A DNA stretch of 64,000 nucleotides, from positions 4,030,001-4,094,000 of the forward strand of contig NZ_CP014504.1 of NCBI RefSeq assembly GCF_001590605.1, read 5' to 3'. The notes beneath the pieces are model-generated. The model did no database searches, was not told where the DNA came from, and was given only the letters and a program-made list of their open reading frames with translations. Source of the stretch: Pedobacter cryoconitis. Lineage in GTDB: Bacteria > Bacteroidota > Bacteroidia > Sphingobacteriales > Sphingobacteriaceae. Shown here piece after piece: positions 63,170-64,000 of this stretch; positions within the stretch are counted from its first letter, which is position 1, and every line of letters begins with the position of its first letter. The position numbers were made by a program, and so were the translations under genes.

Positions 63170-63982
63170 CTAATCATTCCAATTATTAAACATCTCAGAG
63201 TAACCAACCTGAGATGGATTTTCAAGTGAAGTAATCTTAAATTGGTAGAAAAAACTATTCCCAGCTGGTATACTATTATCCCCAGGTCTGGTAAAATAAC
63301 CATTATTTGGAGTAGATTCAGTTAGCCTTTTAACAAGAATACCTGAACCATCATATAAATCAATTGATACATTAGTTGCACTTATTCTATCTGGTAACCA
63401 GTTAGCAGTAAGCCTTTCACTATAAGAACCTGAACTATCCGGCCTGAATATCCAAAAAGCATTTGGGAAAGCATTTGGAAAACTACTATCAAAAAGGCCG
63501 GCATGATCATTAACAAAGTGAAAAATACCACTTCTTCCAGTTTTATGACCCGATACATCTTCTATTACAATATAGAACCTATACATCGGGATATAAGCGA
63601 AAGGCAGATCTAACGAGGAAAAATCAACAGCATAACTACCTGTGTTTGGGATTGTTTTTTTCATCCGAATAGCTGGCTTATCAAGAAATGATGAATATAG
63701 AGATATAGTAACTTCATTTGAAGTCAATTTTGAGGCATTCCATTTCAAATTTAACTGTTCAGCAGGTAATTTAATCCCAATAGGATTAAGTTCTATCAAA
63801 AGATGATTCACTGACTGATCACCGTTACCTGGCACATCATCACTCAAACGACGCGCCGGATAAGTTATCAGATCAAAGATATCAACTGTAACAGGTGCAT
63901 AAAATATACCAATCATATTATTTGATAGATACTTCGTCAAAGTTTTCTTCTGATTGCTATCATAATATGTTAACTTAATCAT
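63170..63982 (-). CDS. Protein with two Kre9/KNH-like beta-sandwich repeats, possibly 5'-truncated
   Basis: A 270-residue frame. Two related units are visible: LNLKWNASKLTSNEVTISLY through SGHKTGRSGIFHF, and LTANWLPDRISATNVSIDLY through QFKITSLENPSQVGYSEMF. Their pattern (L-x-W, then NVSIDLY, then yQfkItS) resembles Kre9/KNH domains of secreted proteins. No signal peptide is seen and the frame stays open to the window end upstream of the ATG, so the real N-terminus may lie outside. The function is unknown. Confidence 0.6.
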   Translation of the reverse strand: MIKLTYYDSNQKKTLTKYLSNNMIGIFYAPVTVDIFDLITYPARRLSDDVPGNGDQSVNHLLIELNPIGIKLPAEQLNLKWNASKLTSNEVTISLYSSFLDKPAIRMKKTIPNTGSYAVDFSSLDLPFAYIPMYRFYIVIEDVSGHKTGRSGIFHFVNDHAGLFDSSFPNAFPNAFWIFRPDSSGSYSERLTANWLPDRISATNVSIDLYDGSGILVKRLTESTPNNGYFTRPGDNSIPAGNSFFYQFKITSLENPSQVGYSEMFNNWND

Positions 63983-64000
63983 TAGGGAGCCTGTTGTTAT

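Overview
The window comes from a chromosome of the Bacteroidetes, most likely family Sphingobacteriaceae and Pedobacter-like. The evidence is the protein families (a SusC/SusD pair, a type IX secretion sorting domain, DUF3467 next to rpoC, a DnaE with a fused proofreading exonuclease), the low G+C content, putative -7 boxes of the TAnnTTTG type, and the near absence of Shine-Dalgarno sequences. No rRNA operon, CRISPR array, insertion sequence or prophage is visible.

Layout. 1-2500 is a small accessory patch on the minus strand. It holds a partial AlbA_2 (Schlafen-like) protein, a Fic AMP-transferase with its own inhibitory motif, a DUF6266-like gene remnant, and three related hairpins with a shared core. 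2650-9300 holds a secreted protein of unknown function, an S41 peptidase with an outer membrane barrel protein, a very short T9SS-tail protein, and an operon of FAA hydrolase, M23 peptidase and PrxQ. 9490-13264 runs from a two-subunit transketolase into an ECF sigma factor, a membrane anti-sigma-like protein and a periplasmic partner. 13265-19807 holds a DUF58 protein, SusD/SusC, and a divergent TetR regulator with a candidate operator. 19804-26220 holds two small membrane proteins, thioredoxin, the exonuclease-fused DnaE and a lipocalin. 26469-31560 holds malate dehydrogenase, a retropepsin-like protein, a two-component system, a Usp-like protein and a bestrophin. 31696-40797 is housekeeping: gyrB, an OmpH-like lipoprotein, an S4 protein, dapD, a glycosyltransferase, tsaC, a CCA-adding enzyme, a pRiA4b ORF-3-like protein and miaA.

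40883-56311 is the core translation and transcription block, all on the minus strand. In transcription order it reads rpsU, xer recombinase, hpf, tRNA-Thr(TGT), tRNA-Tyr(GTA), tRNA-Gly(TCC), tRNA-Thr(GGT), tuf, tRNA-Trp(CCA), secE, nusG, rplK, rplA, rplJ, rplL, rpoB, rpoC, DUF3467. 56484-64000 holds an acyl-CoA dehydrogenase, apt, a helix-hairpin-helix protein, an OlsF-like two-domain acyltransferase, a TlpA-like protein without its CxxC, an orphan minimal nucleotidyltransferase, and a possibly truncated Kre9-like protein.

Most promising observations: (1) the accessory patch, where three hairpins share a 10-bp core but have different outer arms that remain perfectly self-complementary, in the leaders of the Fic and AlbA_2 genes; (2) rpsU and hpf, two ribosome-state genes with strong AGGAGG sequences in a window that otherwise lacks them, which fits autogenous control through bS21; (3) the OlsF-like fusion, the redox-dead TlpA protein, and the three-fold 32-residue repeat in the anti-sigma-like protein.
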